A stretch of 64,000 nt of DNA from Streptomyces sp. NBC_00554 (GTDB taxonomy: Bacteria > Actinomycetota > Actinomycetes > Streptomycetales > Streptomycetaceae). This document shows positions 8,723-22,598 of this stretch, in pieces (the stretch's first letter is position 1; the number at the start of each line of letters is the position of its first letter). The DNA lies in assembly GCF_041431135.1 (NCBI RefSeq), contig NZ_CP107799.1, positions 7,316,001 to 7,380,000 on the forward strand, read 5' to 3'. The translations under genes and the position numbers were made by a program. The notes under the pieces were generated by a model. The model had not been told where the DNA came from and did not search any database. It saw only the letters and a program-made list of their open reading frames with translations.

Positions 8723-10105
8723 ATGGCAAGGAAAACGCTTGCCGCCACGCTCGCCCTCGCGGCGGGCCTGGCGGTCACGGTGGCTGTACCCCCAGGCACG
8801 GCGGCGGCCTCCCCGCCCGGCACCAAGGACGTCACGGCCGTCCTCTTCGAGTGGGACTTCGACTCCGTCGCGACGGAGTGCGCCAGCCGGCTCGGCCCCG
8901 CCGGGTACGGCTTCGTCCAGGTCTCACCACCCGCCGAGCACATCCAGGGCTCGCAGTGGTGGACCTCGTACCAGCCGGTCAGCTACCAGATAGCCGGGCG
9001 GCTCGGCAACGCCACCGACTTCCAGGAGATGGTCACGGCCTGCCACAACGCGGGCGTGAAGGTCGTCGTCGACACGGTCATCAACCACATGTCGGCGGGC
9101 AGCGGCACCGGCACCGGCGGCTCCTCGTACACGAAGTACAACTACCCGGGCCTGTACTCCTCGTACGACTTCGACGACTGCACCGCCACCATCAGCGACT
9201 ACACGAACCGCACCAACGTGCAGAACTGTGAGCTGGTCGGTCTCGCGGACCTCGACACGGGCGAGTCGTACGTCCGCTCCGCCATCGCCGGCTACATGAA
9301 CACCCTGCTCGGCTACGGCGTCGACGGCTTCCGCATCGACGCGGCCAAGCACATGCCGGCGGCCGACCTCGCCAACATCAAGTCCCGGCTGAGCAATTCG
9401 AGCGTGTACTGGAAGCAGGAGGTCATCTACGGCTCGGGCGAGGCCGTCCAGCCGACCGAGTACACCGGCAACGGCGACGTCCAGGAGTTCCGGTACGCGT
9501 ACGACCTCAAGCGGGTCTTCAACAACGAGAACCTCGCCTACCTGAGCAACTACGGCGAGGGCTGGGGCTATATGAGCAGCGGTGTCTCGGGTGTCTTCGT
9601 CGACAACCACGACACCGAGCGCAACGGGTCGACCCTGACGTACAAGGACGGCGCGAACTACACGCTCGCGAACGTCTTCATGCTGGCCTGGCCGTACGGC
9701 GCGCCCGACATCAACTCGGGCTACGAGTTCTCCTCCACCGACGCCGGACCGCCCAACGACGGTACGGTCAACGCCTGTTGGCAGGACGGCTGGAAGTGCC
9801 AGCACGCCTGGCCGGAGATCCAGTCGATGGTCGCCTTCCGCAACACCACCCGCGGTGAGTCGGTCACCAACTGGTGGGACAACGGCGCCGACGCCATCGC
9901 GTTCGGCCGCGGCTCCAAGGGCTACGTGGCCATCAACCACGAGTCGTCCTCGCTGACCCGCACCTACCAGACCTCCCTCGCGGCGGGCACGTACTGCAAC
10001 GTCCAGAGCAATACGACCGTCACGGTGAACAGTTCGGGCCAGTTCACGGCGACGCTCGGCACGAACACGGCGCTGGCGATCTACTCGGGCAAGTCCAGCT
10101 GCTGA
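8723..10105 (+). CDS. Secreted single-domain alpha-amylase
   Basis: This exported GH13 alpha-amylase has 460 residues. The signal peptide is MARKTLAATLALAAGLAVTV, with cleavage likely after the AAAS region. The catalytic barrel shows VVVDTVINHMSAG, DGFRIDAAKH (nucleophile, about 203), WKQEVIY (acid/base Glu, about 234) and FVDNHDTERNG (about 294). Unlike its divergent neighbour it has no starch-binding domain and ends shortly after the C-terminal beta domain. ATG 8723 is preceded by AGGAG at 8711-8715. The two proteins share many motifs and may be old paralogues, one adapted to granular and one to soluble starch; that is inference. Confidence 0.93.
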   Translation: MARKTLAATLALAAGLAVTVAVPPGTAAASPPGTKDVTAVLFEWDFDSVATECASRLGPAGYGFVQVSPPAEHIQGSQWWTSYQPVSYQIAGRLGNATDFQEMVTACHNAGVKVVVDTVINHMSAGSGTGTGGSSYTKYNYPGLYSSYDFDDCTATISDYTNRTNVQNCELVGLADLDTGESYVRSAIAGYMNTLLGYGVDGFRIDAAKHMPAADLANIKSRLSNSSVYWKQEVIYGSGEAVQPTEYTGNGDVQEFRYAYDLKRVFNNENLAYLSNYGEGWGYMSSGVSGVFVDNHDTERNGSTLTYKDGANYTLANVFMLAWPYGAPDINSGYEFSSTDAGPPNDGTVNACWQDGWKCQHAWPEIQSMVAFRNTTRGESVTNWWDNGADAIAFGRGSKGYVAINHESSSLTRTYQTSLAAGTYCNVQSNTTVTVNSSGQFTATLGTNTALAIYSGKSSC

Positions 10106-10119
10106 GTGGTGGCAGAACA

Positions 10120-10153
10120 GGGCCCGTTCACCGATCACCCGGTGAACGGGCCC
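10120..10153 (+). terminator. Terminator after the single-domain amylase
   Basis: A perfect 14-bp stem (10120-10133 with 10140-10153, GGGCCCGTTCACCG) with a 6-nt loop lies 14 bases after the stop codon. No U-run follows. Confidence 0.9.
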
Positions 10154-10204
10154 TCGGTCTGTCGGGCCTCGGTCTGTCGGGCCCTCCCTCCGGGCAGGAT
10201 GTGA

Positions 10205-10259
10205 AAGTTCTTGCCATCGGTTTCAAGACTCTTGCTGTAAACCTTTCGTAAGCGATACG
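10205..10259 (+). promoter_or_regulatory. Pullulanase promoter with MalR-type repeats
   Basis: TTGCTG (10232-10237), 16 nt, then GATACG (10254-10259) repeats the promoter layout of the upstream amylase. The inverted repeat CAAG-ACT-CTTG lies at 10224-10234, and a further GTTCTTGCC at 10208-10216. The operator is looser than the CTTGC-GT-GCAAG copy near 8661, so repression strength could differ. Function is inferred from similarity. Confidence 0.6.
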
Positions 10260-10342
10260 GTCACGCCGGCGCCCGGCAACGAAGCCGAGCCGCGGCGTGG
10301 GGTCGGACCCGAATGAGCCGTAATCGCAAGGAGTTCAGGCCT

Positions 10343-15754
<5,412 letters not shown>

Positions 15755-15771
15755 AAAGGGCATTACCTTGG

Positions 15772-15802
15772 TGGGGCAGACCCCGAACCCGGGTCTGCCC
15801 CA
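15772..15802 (+). terminator. Terminator after the pullulanase gene
   Basis: A perfect 12-bp stem (15772-15783 with 15791-15802, TGGGGCAGACCC) with a 7-nt loop lies 17 bases after the stop codon. Confidence 0.88.
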
Positions 15803-15825
15803 TCGGTGTGTCCAAAGGCTGGCAG

Positions 15826-17445
15826 ATGGACGTCAACGGCAAGCGGACAGACACGACCGTGCTGGTCGTGGACGATGTGGCGGCCAGCCGGTACGCCATG
15901 AGCGCCGTGCTGCGCCGCGCCGGTTACCAGGTCGTCCCCGCCGCCAGCGGATCCGAGGCGCTCGTCGAACTCGACGTACGGCTGCGCAAGGGCGCCCTGC
16001 CCGACGTGGCGCTCATAGATGTGGGCCTGCCGGACATGAGCGGCTTCGAACTGTGCCGTCGGCTCAAGGCCCGGCCGCACATGGCCGGTCTGCCCGTCGT
16101 GCACTTCTCGGCCGCCTCCGTCGCTCCGGCCGACCGTTGCCAGGGACTTGACGCGGGCGGCGAGGCGTATCTGACGGTGCCCGCCGAGCCCGAGGAGATC
16201 GACGCGGTGGTCCGGGCCGCGGTGCGGGCCGCGCGGCTGCGGGCCGACGACCAGGCGCTGGCACGCCGGCTGACGCGGCTGGCGGAGACGATCGTCGCCA
16301 TCCAGACGGCGCGCTCCCCGCAGGAACTCGCCGATGCCGCCGCCGAGGGCACCGCGCGGCTCACCGGCGGTCCGGCCGCCGTCTTCGTCCTGGGCCCGGA
16401 CGACGAGCTGTACCGCGGCACCTCACGGGACCGCACCTCGCTCGCGATGCCGGACGAAGGCGCCCACCGGGCGGTGGCCGGTCTGCTCCGGCGGCTCACC
16501 CGCGGGCAGGCCGGGGTGCGGATCACCACGGTGCCCGCGCCGCTGTGGCCCGCCGGGTTCTTCCGGCCGGAAGTGCAGCACGACGCCCGGATGGCGCTGA
16601 TCCCCATCCAGGACGGCAGGGCCGCGGTGTGCCTCGCCACACCCACCCGCGGTGTGCGCCGGGTGAACCCCGAGGGCGAGGCACTGGTCGCCCGGCTCGC
16701 CGAGGCCACCGCGCTCGCCGCCGAGCCGCTGCTCATGTACCAGGTCGAACGGCACGTCGCCCTCACCCTCCAGCACAGCTTCCTGCCCCAGCCGCACCGG
16801 CTGCCCGACCTGCCGGGCCTCGACGTCGTGGTCCGGTACGTGCCCGCATCCCAGGAGACCGAGATCGGCGGCGACTTCTACGCCGCTCTGCGCACCGACG
16901 AGGGCGTGCTCGCCGCGGTCGGCGACGTCGTCGGACACTCGCTGGAGGCGGCCACCGTCATGGTCGAGATCCGGCACGCGCTGCGCGCCTACTGCGTCGA
17001 CGAGAGCGATCCGGCCGTGCTCGCCGAACGCCTCGACCGGATGCTCCAGCGCTACCACCCCGACGTGACCGCCACCGTCTGCCTGCTCCTGATAGACCCG
17101 GCCACCGGACGTACCCGGATCGCCAACGCGGGCCACATCCCGCCGCTGATCATCCGCGACTCCGGCAGCGCCGACTACGCCAAGGCCGCAGGGCCGCTGC
17201 TCGGCGTAGGCCTGCCCCACCCGCCGCCCACCGAGCTGTTCCTCGAACCCACCGACCGACTCCTCATGATCACCGACGGTCTGATCGAGACCCGCGGCAC
17301 CGACCTCGCGGCCTCGATGGAGCACCTCCGCGCGGCCGCCTCCGGCGCCCTGCCCGGCCTGGACGCCCTGTGCGACACGCTCCTCGCCTCCTTCGGCCGC
17401 GACCGGGAGGACGACATCGCGCTGCTTGCGCTGCGGCTAGGCTGA
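15826..17445 (+). CDS. PP2C-type (SpoIIE/RsbU) phosphatase with N-terminal receiver domain
   Basis: This 539-residue protein has three parts. Residues 10-125 form a response-regulator receiver (TVLVVDDVAASRYAM, and VALIDVGLPDMSG with the phosphorylatable Asp). A GAF-like linker covers about 140-300. A SpoIIE-type phosphatase covers about 305-538, with LQHSFLPQ, EIGGDFYAAL, VGDVVGHSLEAA, MITDGLIE and EDDIALLALRLG, so the metal-binding Asp residues are present. Such proteins dephosphorylate anti-sigma-factor antagonists. The conserved receiver Lys before the final Pro is replaced by Val (AYLTVPAEP), so the receiver may not be phosphorylated normally. ATG 15826 is preferred over GTG 15808 because AAAGG precedes it. 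No partner anti-sigma gene is adjacent. Confidence 0.88.
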   Translation: MDVNGKRTDTTVLVVDDVAASRYAMSAVLRRAGYQVVPAASGSEALVELDVRLRKGALPDVALIDVGLPDMSGFELCRRLKARPHMAGLPVVHFSAASVAPADRCQGLDAGGEAYLTVPAEPEEIDAVVRAAVRAARLRADDQALARRLTRLAETIVAIQTARSPQELADAAAEGTARLTGGPAAVFVLGPDDELYRGTSRDRTSLAMPDEGAHRAVAGLLRRLTRGQAGVRITTVPAPLWPAGFFRPEVQHDARMALIPIQDGRAAVCLATPTRGVRRVNPEGEALVARLAEATALAAEPLLMYQVERHVALTLQHSFLPQPHRLPDLPGLDVVVRYVPASQETEIGGDFYAALRTDEGVLAAVGDVVGHSLEAATVMVEIRHALRAYCVDESDPAVLAERLDRMLQRYHPDVTATVCLLLIDPATGRTRIANAGHIPPLIIRDSGSADYAKAAGPLLGVGLPHPPPTELFLEPTDRLLMITDGLIETRGTDLAASMEHLRAAASGALPGLDALCDTLLASFGRDREDDIALLALRLG

Positions 17446-17473
17446 TCGGGATATCCCTAGAACAGGAGTGCCC

Positions 17474-17842
17474 ATGCCGCAGATCACCGTCGAACGCTCC
17501 CCGGGGCTCGATCACGTCGACTGGAACGCCTTCGCGCTCGCGCTGCACCCGGTGGTCGTCGAGGTGGCGGCCGCGCGCATCGAGGCATGCAAGACGCGGG
17601 TCCTGAGGACCGAGGACGAAGTCGTGGGAGACGTGGCGGCAACGGGCACGGGCGGGCCGGCCATCGTGCATGTCACGCTCGCCCTGCTCCCCGGCCGCTC
17701 CGACGAGACCAAGGCCGAACTCACGGAAGCCGTACTGGAGCTGCTGCACAAGCACATCGAACCCACCGACGGGGTCTCGACGGTGCACGCCTCCGCCGAG
17801 GTACGCGACCTCGACCCGTCGTACCGGAAGTACGAGGAGTAG
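17474..17842 (+). CDS. 5-carboxymethyl-2-hydroxymuconate isomerase-like (tautomerase superfamily) protein
   Basis: This small protein of 122 residues starts MPQITVERSPGLDH. After Met removal, Pro at position 2 would be the general base, as in the tautomerase/CHMI superfamily. CHMI isomerises a ring-cleavage product of homoprotocatechuate, but no other gene of that pathway is nearby, so the true substrate is unknown. ATG 17474 is preferred over the in-frame GTG at 17468 because it places Pro second and has AGGAG at 17464-17468. It is 28 bases after the phosphatase and probably co-transcribed. Confidence 0.78.
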   Translation: MPQITVERSPGLDHVDWNAFALALHPVVVEVAAARIEACKTRVLRTEDEVVGDVAATGTGGPAIVHVTLALLPGRSDETKAELTEAVLELLHKHIEPTDGVSTVHASAEVRDLDPSYRKYEE

Positions 17843-17848
17843 CAGCCC

Positions 17849-18550
17849 TTACGAGGCGGGCGGCGAGGCCAGTGCGATCAGCCGGACGACGAGGTCGCTG
17901 AACGGCCCGTCGCCCGGCTCGCTCTTGAGCGACTCGCGCAGCAGCTCGCTCAACTCCTCGTCGTAGGCGGCACTCACTGCCGCAAGTGCCCCGAAGTCGT
18001 GCACCAGCTGCCGTTCCAGCTCGGCGCGCGGGATGCGCCGTCCGTCCAGCCAGATCAGCGCCGTCGACTCGACGAGCGAGATCCAGGAGCGGATCACCAA
18101 CTCCAGGCGGGCGGGCGGGTTTTCGACTTTCATGTGCGAGAGGATCTGGAGGTACGCGGCCTGTCGCACTCCGTCGACCAGCGCGTTGGTGGTCGACGAG
18201 CCCACCGCGGGACCGCCTCGCATCAGCGCCGCGAAACCGGGCCCGTGGTCGTCCACGAAGTCGAAGAACCGGCGCATCACCCGCAGCAGCCGCGAGCCCA
18301 GCGCCCCCTCCTCGGGGACCACGAACCGCCCCGCGAGATCGTCCGAGGCCCGCTGCAACGCCGCCTCGTACAGGCTGAGTTTGCCGGGAAAGTAGTGGTA
18401 GACCAGCGGCCGCGAGATGCCCGCGGCCGCCGCTATCTCGTCGATGGAGACCTCGTCGGGCGAGCGTCGGCTGAAGAGTTCGAGGGCGACGCCGATCAGC
18501 TGCTGCCGCCGCTCCTCGACACCCATCCTGCGGCGTACCCCGGTTGTCAT
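17849..18550 (-). CDS. TetR-family transcriptional regulator of the di-iron/reductase operon
   Basis: This regulator has 233 residues. The helix-turn-helix is at about 12-58 (IDEIAAAAGISRPLVYHYF). The ligand-binding domain is typical in length. ATG 18550 has AAGGTG upstream. It is the third gene of an apparent operon read leftward: di-iron protein (20534), reductase (19629), then this gene after a 56-bp gap. A palindrome just before the first gene is a good candidate operator, implying autoregulation. The ligand is unknown; a fatty or aromatic oxygenation substrate would fit the neighbours, but that is inference. Confidence 0.88.
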   Translation of the reverse strand: MTTGVRRRMGVEERRQQLIGVALELFSRRSPDEVSIDEIAAAAGISRPLVYHYFPGKLSLYEAALQRASDDLAGRFVVPEEGALGSRLLRVMRRFFDFVDDHGPGFAALMRGGPAVGSSTTNALVDGVRQAAYLQILSHMKVENPPARLELVIRSWISLVESTALIWLDGRRIPRAELERQLVHDFGALAAVSAAYDEELSELLRESLKSEPGDGPFSDLVVRLIALASPPAS

Positions 18551-18606
18551 ACGAACACCTTACCGATCGGATCCGGCCCGGAACGGGTCGGTCCGCCCAC
18601 GGCGGT

Positions 18607-19629
18607 TCACATGTCCAGCACGATCCTCTCGCCACGCGCCCGCGATACACAGATCAGCATCGAGCCGGCACGCTCCGCATCCGTCAGCAGTTCGTCCCGG
18701 TGCTCGATCTCCCCTTCCAGGACCCGCTGTTGGCAGGTCCCGCAGAATCCCTGCTCGCACGAGTACGCGGTGTTCGGCAGCTCCGCGCGTACGGCGGCCA
18801 GTACGGAGGAGTCCGCCGGAACCGTCAACGTCCGCCCGCTGCGCCGGAGTTCGACCTCGAAGGCGCCGCCGGTCGTGGCACGGGGCGCGAACCGCTCGAG
18901 GTGGACTGCGGGGAACCGCTCCTCCACGGCGGCCATCAGCCCGTCCGGACCGCAGCAGTAGACCGCGGCCCCCTCGGGAACGTCCGCGAGGAGCACGCCG
19001 AGATCGGGCCGCCCCGCAACGACGGTCACCCGGCCCCCGTCCAGCTTCTCGACCTCCTCCAGGAACGGCATCGAGGCCCGCGTCCGCCCGCAGTACAGCA
19101 ACCGCCACTCCACACCGTCGGGAAGAGCCCGCAGCATCGGCAGCACCGGCGTGATCCCGATGCCGCCCACGACGAAGACGTACGACGGGGCCCCGACGAG
19201 CGGGAACCGATTGCGCGGCCCGCGCACCTCCAGCTCCACGCCCTCCCGCACCTGCTCGTGCACCTCGCGCGAACCGCCTCGCCCGTCCTCGACCAGCCGG
19301 GTCGCGACGGTGTACGACGAGCTGTCCGCCGGGTCGCCGCACAGCGAGTACTGCCGCACCAGGCCCGACGGCAGCACCAGATCGAGATGCGCCCCCGGCT
19401 CCCAGCGCGGCAAGTCCTGCCCGGCCAGGCGAAGTTGTACGACTCCCTCGGCGACCGGCTCGTACGAGCTCACCGTCAGCCGCAGCGCACGCGACCGCGG
19501 CCGCCCGGACACCGGCTCCTCCAGCGCGGGCAACGGCCACAGCGGCGAGGCCTGGATACGGCGGCGCATCGCCCGCTTGGCGAGCAGCGCGACGCCTGCG
19601 ACCACCGCGATGGTTCCGAGCCGGGGCAT
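18607..19629 (-). CDS. Oxidoreductase with FAD, NAD(P) and C-terminal plant-type [2Fe-2S] domains
   Basis: This 340-residue electron-transfer protein begins with a hydrophobic segment (GTIAVVAGVALLAKRA, residues 5-20). FAD-binding RQYSLCGDP follows at about 98-106, then the nucleotide-binding motif VVGGIGITPVLPML, and a C-terminal [2Fe-2S] ferredoxin domain with CEQGFCGTC plus a distal Cys (LICVS). The layout matches reductase components of phthalate- or vanillate-type oxygenases. Its ATG (19627-19629) shares bases with the TGA of the upstream di-iron gene, so the two are translationally coupled and likely work together, this protein feeding electrons from NAD(P)H. The N-terminal hydrophobic stretch may tether it to the membrane. 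Confidence 0.87.
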   Translation of the reverse strand: MPRLGTIAVVAGVALLAKRAMRRRIQASPLWPLPALEEPVSGRPRSRALRLTVSSYEPVAEGVVQLRLAGQDLPRWEPGAHLDLVLPSGLVRQYSLCGDPADSSSYTVATRLVEDGRGGSREVHEQVREGVELEVRGPRNRFPLVGAPSYVFVVGGIGITPVLPMLRALPDGVEWRLLYCGRTRASMPFLEEVEKLDGGRVTVVAGRPDLGVLLADVPEGAAVYCCGPDGLMAAVEERFPAVHLERFAPRATTGGAFEVELRRSGRTLTVPADSSVLAAVRAELPNTAYSCEQGFCGTCQQRVLEGEIEHRDELLTDAERAGSMLICVSRARGERIVLDM

Positions 19630-20534
19630 CACGCGCCCCGCTTCTCCGCGGCCCGTGCCGCGGGGGAGTTGGCGAGATAGGCGACGGCCTGCTCGGTCGA
19701 TCCCTCCTGGGAGGGGTGGTAACTCCGGCTGAGATAGCGCGGGATGGACTTGAGCATGTCCCCGGTCGACGGCAGCACGCCCGCCTTCCCGCTGACGTAC
19801 AAGTCCTTGAAGCTCGCCCTGCCCGCCGTCAACGTCGGATCGTTCGCCATGAAGAACCGCGCCCCGCGCTGCCACAGGAAGACGAGAGCCGTGAACGCGG
19901 TCGCCCAGGTCCGCGCGCGCCGCCGGTAGTCCCCGTCGACGTGCATGAACAGGTCGAACGCCACGGCCCGGTGCTCGACCTCCTCGGCGCCGTGCCAGCG
20001 CAGCAGATCCAGCATGGTCGGATCGGCGCCCCGCCGGTCCAACTCCTCCGCGTTCAGCACCCAGTTGCCGAGAAAGGCGGTGTAGTGCTCGATCGCCGCG
20101 ATGATGGCGACCCGCTCCATGAGCCACCATTTGCGGGCCCTGCCCGGCGGTAGCGTCCGGTCGCCGAGCAGCTTCTCGAAGAGCCAGTCGACCTGGGCGG
20201 TGTACGGGGTCGGGTCGAGCCCGAGTTCCCTGAGGTGGGGGAGTACCTCGTCGTGCGCCTGCGCGTGCATGGCCTCCTGGCCGATGAACCCGATGACGTC
20301 CTCGCGCAGCCGCTCGTCCCGGATGTACGGCAGCACCTGCTTGTACACATGCACGAACCAGCGCTCGCCGGCCGGCAGCAGCAGATGCAGCACATTGATG
20401 GTGTGCGTGGCGAACGGATCGCCCGGCACCCAGTGCAACGGCGTGTCCTCCCAGGAGAACGACACCTTGCGCGCCTTGAGGGGTATCCGCTCGGAGTCGA
20501 CCGGCTGGGGCAGCCGGGCACGGGTGTTAGACAT
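19629..20534 (-). CDS. Metal-dependent hydrolase family (PF10118-like) protein, probable ferritin-like di-iron enzyme
   Basis: This 301-residue helical protein has a carboxylate/histidine pattern typical of di-iron folds: EAMHAQAHDE (about 88-97), ERVAIIAAIEHY (about 142-153) and WHGAEEVEHRA (about 179-189). Database families call these predicted metal-dependent hydrolases, yet the E...EXXH repeats resemble ferritin-like oxygenases. Coupling by ATGA overlap to a flavin/[2Fe-2S] reductase supports an oxygenase or desaturase role. The reaction and substrate are not known. ATG 20534 lacks a strong ribosome site. A palindrome directly upstream (20536-20553) probably binds the operon's TetR protein. 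Confidence 0.8.
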   Translation of the reverse strand: MSNTRARLPQPVDSERIPLKARKVSFSWEDTPLHWVPGDPFATHTINVLHLLLPAGERWFVHVYKQVLPYIRDERLREDVIGFIGQEAMHAQAHDEVLPHLRELGLDPTPYTAQVDWLFEKLLGDRTLPPGRARKWWLMERVAIIAAIEHYTAFLGNWVLNAEELDRRGADPTMLDLLRWHGAEEVEHRAVAFDLFMHVDGDYRRRARTWATAFTALVFLWQRGARFFMANDPTLTAGRASFKDLYVSGKAGVLPSTGDMLKSIPRYLSRSYHPSQEGSTEQAVAYLANSPAARAAEKRGA

Positions 20535-20535
20535 G

Positions 20536-20553
20536 CCGTCAATGTACTGACGG
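20536..20553. promoter_or_regulatory. Candidate TetR operator
   Basis: CCGTCA-ATGTAC-TGACGG is an inverted repeat with perfect 6-bp arms, one base upstream of the start codon of the di-iron gene. A second, shorter repeat (TGAC/GTCA arms, 6-nt spacer) lies at about 20588-20601. Position and symmetry fit autoregulation by the TetR gene at the end of the operon. Confidence 0.6.
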
Positions 20554-20622
20554 GTAGTTGCGGGGAGAACCCCCGTGCAGCGACTTGTTGACGCAAGTGT
20601 CAGCTAGGTTTCCCGGTCAGCC

Positions 20623-22554
20623 TCAGCGCAGCCCGGTGATGTCCCGCCCGTCCTCCAGGCTCCCCTTCAGCTCGGCCTGGGCCCCCTGCTTCGTCCGTAC
20701 GGCGAGCAGGGCGCCCTGCGCCGACCCGGTGACCCCGCCGGTCGCGCTGACCGAGGCCGTGTCCTTGCTGCCGGCCGCGAGGAGATACCAGGTCCCCGCA
20801 CCCGACTTCCACAGCACGCCCGCGAGCACATGGGGGTCGCGGGAGCCGCACGCGGGCGAGTTCTCGGCCTTCGCGGCGACCGCCCCGTACGCCCCGCCCG
20901 GCGTCTGGAACTGCGCGAGGACGCGTGTGCCGCCGCCCCGCCAGGTGTCGGCCCGCGTGCACACCCAGGTCGCGCTGCCGCCGGCGTCGGGCAGTTGCTG
21001 TCGCGCGTACTGCCAGGCGTTCACGGACCGCACGCCCTGTGAGCGCACGGAGGCCAGCGAGCAGGCGAACGGCGCCCAGTTGCGCAGCGCCTCGGCGCCG
21101 GACGCCTCGGAGGGTGCCGCGGGACGGCCCGAGGTGAGGTGTGCCGGGATCAGCTCGCCGAGGTCGGTCAGCAGGCGGGTGCCCGAGTTGTCCTTGAGCT
21201 GCAGCACATTCCACGAAGTGCACGCGCCGGACCGCTGGGCCGGGCTGGCCAGTGGCGTGGTGGTGCCGTCGGCCGACAGGGTGAGGTCCATCGCGCCGGA
21301 GGACGGTTTCATCAGGTCCCGCTCGGTGGCCTCGGTCACCCAAGGGGCCGTCAGATAGCGGACGTTGCCGTCGGTCCGGCCGAGGACCACCGCCTCCGCC
21401 TCCGCTCCCTTCGCGCTGTCGACCCGCGCGAAGTCGAGGGCCGCGCCGTTCGTGCCGTCCGTGGGCTCGGCGTAACGGGCGATGCGCAGACCGTCGTAGA
21501 GCAGCACGACGCGCGCCTGGTCCACCTCGCCCGCGTACAGGAGCTGCGGCGGTCCGGGCGGGGCGCCGGACGGGGTGCCGGGGGTCGCCGAGACCGCCAC
21601 GGACTCGCCGGGCCGCGCCCACACGGCGAGGGCGCGCCGCAGCAGCGCGCTGTCCCCGGTGAGGTTCCCGCGCGCGGGCCACACGGAGAAGTCGGTGCGC
21701 GCCGACTGCTGCCAGGCCAGGGCCGGCACCTTCGTCAACTGCGCCGGATCCAGGGCGGCCTGTGCCGCCGGGTTCTGCGCGTACGGCGGCGCCGCGGCAC
21801 CGTCGGGCCCCCACCCGTCGCCGGGCAGGCCGAGCAGCGCACCGCACACCACGACGGCCGCGGTCGCGGCGAGCGCGGCCTTCATGTGCTGCCTGCGCCG
21901 CATCAGGTCGGTGGGCCGCGCGTGCAGCGAACAGGGGTCGAACTCGGGGGAGTCGAGGAGGGCGTCCTGCGCCTCCAGACCGGAGGCCACCGCGAGCGCC
22001 GCGCCCGGGTCCTCGACGCCCGCCGCCGTCAGCACCTTCCGTACGTCCGCCTCGGACAGCTTCTCCAGACCGCGCAGGACGTACGCGGCACGGGCCGGGC
22101 CCGAGAGCGCGGACAGCCGCTGGTCCAGGGCGAGTTCGTCGGCGCCGCCCGAGCGGGGAAAGAGCCTGAGGCCCCACACCTGGGGCAGCAGCGGCGGCAG
22201 CTGGGACCGCTTCGGCCACGCCCGCCGTGTCAGCGGCAGGCCCGCCTCCAGTGCCGTACGCACCACTTGGAGGCGTACGAAGGCGTAGCCCGGGTCGCCG
22301 TCGCGGCCGCCGCCGGTCTGCTGGGCCGGGATGACCGTCGCGTCACCGGACGTACGGCCCCGTGGCAGCGCGCGCTGGGTGAGGGCGTGTGCGGTCAGCA
22401 CCCGGCGGTTGCGGCCGAGGCTCGGCGGCAGCACCAGATAGGCGAGCCGGACCAGCCGCGGATAGTGCTCGACGAGCGCGGCCTCGGCCTGCTCGACGTC
22501 GACGACCGGGCCTGAGGCGGGTGCGGGGCGCGGGGCTACATCCTGTGACTGCAC
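20623..22554 (-). CDS. Membrane-tethered protein with degenerate sigma-factor-like N-terminus
   Basis: This 643-residue protein of unknown function has three parts. Residues about 24-43 (EAALVEHYPRLVRLAYLVLP) resemble sigma-70 region 2. Residues about 140-180 (LSALSGPARAAYVLRGLEKL, then SEADVRKVL) resemble region 4. A membrane segment sits at about 222-243 (MKAALAATAAVVVCGALLGL), and about 400 residues outside the membrane follow without a recognised motif. The start is uncertain: GTG 22554 is used, while TTG 22563 is possible; neither has a clear ribosome site. The gene lies 44 bases downstream of a TPR gene in the same direction. It could be a sensor descended from a sigma/anti-sigma pair rather than an active sigma factor. 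Confidence 0.75.
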   Translation of the reverse strand: MQSQDVAPRPAPASGPVVDVEQAEAALVEHYPRLVRLAYLVLPPSLGRNRRVLTAHALTQRALPRGRTSGDATVIPAQQTGGGRDGDPGYAFVRLQVVRTALEAGLPLTRRAWPKRSQLPPLLPQVWGLRLFPRSGGADELALDQRLSALSGPARAAYVLRGLEKLSEADVRKVLTAAGVEDPGAALAVASGLEAQDALLDSPEFDPCSLHARPTDLMRRRQHMKAALAATAAVVVCGALLGLPGDGWGPDGAAAPPYAQNPAAQAALDPAQLTKVPALAWQQSARTDFSVWPARGNLTGDSALLRRALAVWARPGESVAVSATPGTPSGAPPGPPQLLYAGEVDQARVVLLYDGLRIARYAEPTDGTNGAALDFARVDSAKGAEAEAVVLGRTDGNVRYLTAPWVTEATERDLMKPSSGAMDLTLSADGTTTPLASPAQRSGACTSWNVLQLKDNSGTRLLTDLGELIPAHLTSGRPAAPSEASGAEALRNWAPFACSLASVRSQGVRSVNAWQYARQQLPDAGGSATWVCTRADTWRGGGTRVLAQFQTPGGAYGAVAAKAENSPACGSRDPHVLAGVLWKSGAGTWYLLAAGSKDTASVSATGGVTGSAQGALLAVRTKQGAQAELKGSLEDGRDITGLR

Positions 22555-22598
22555 ACATCGCAAAACGAGTGACCCGGGGGATGGTCACCCGCCGTCCG

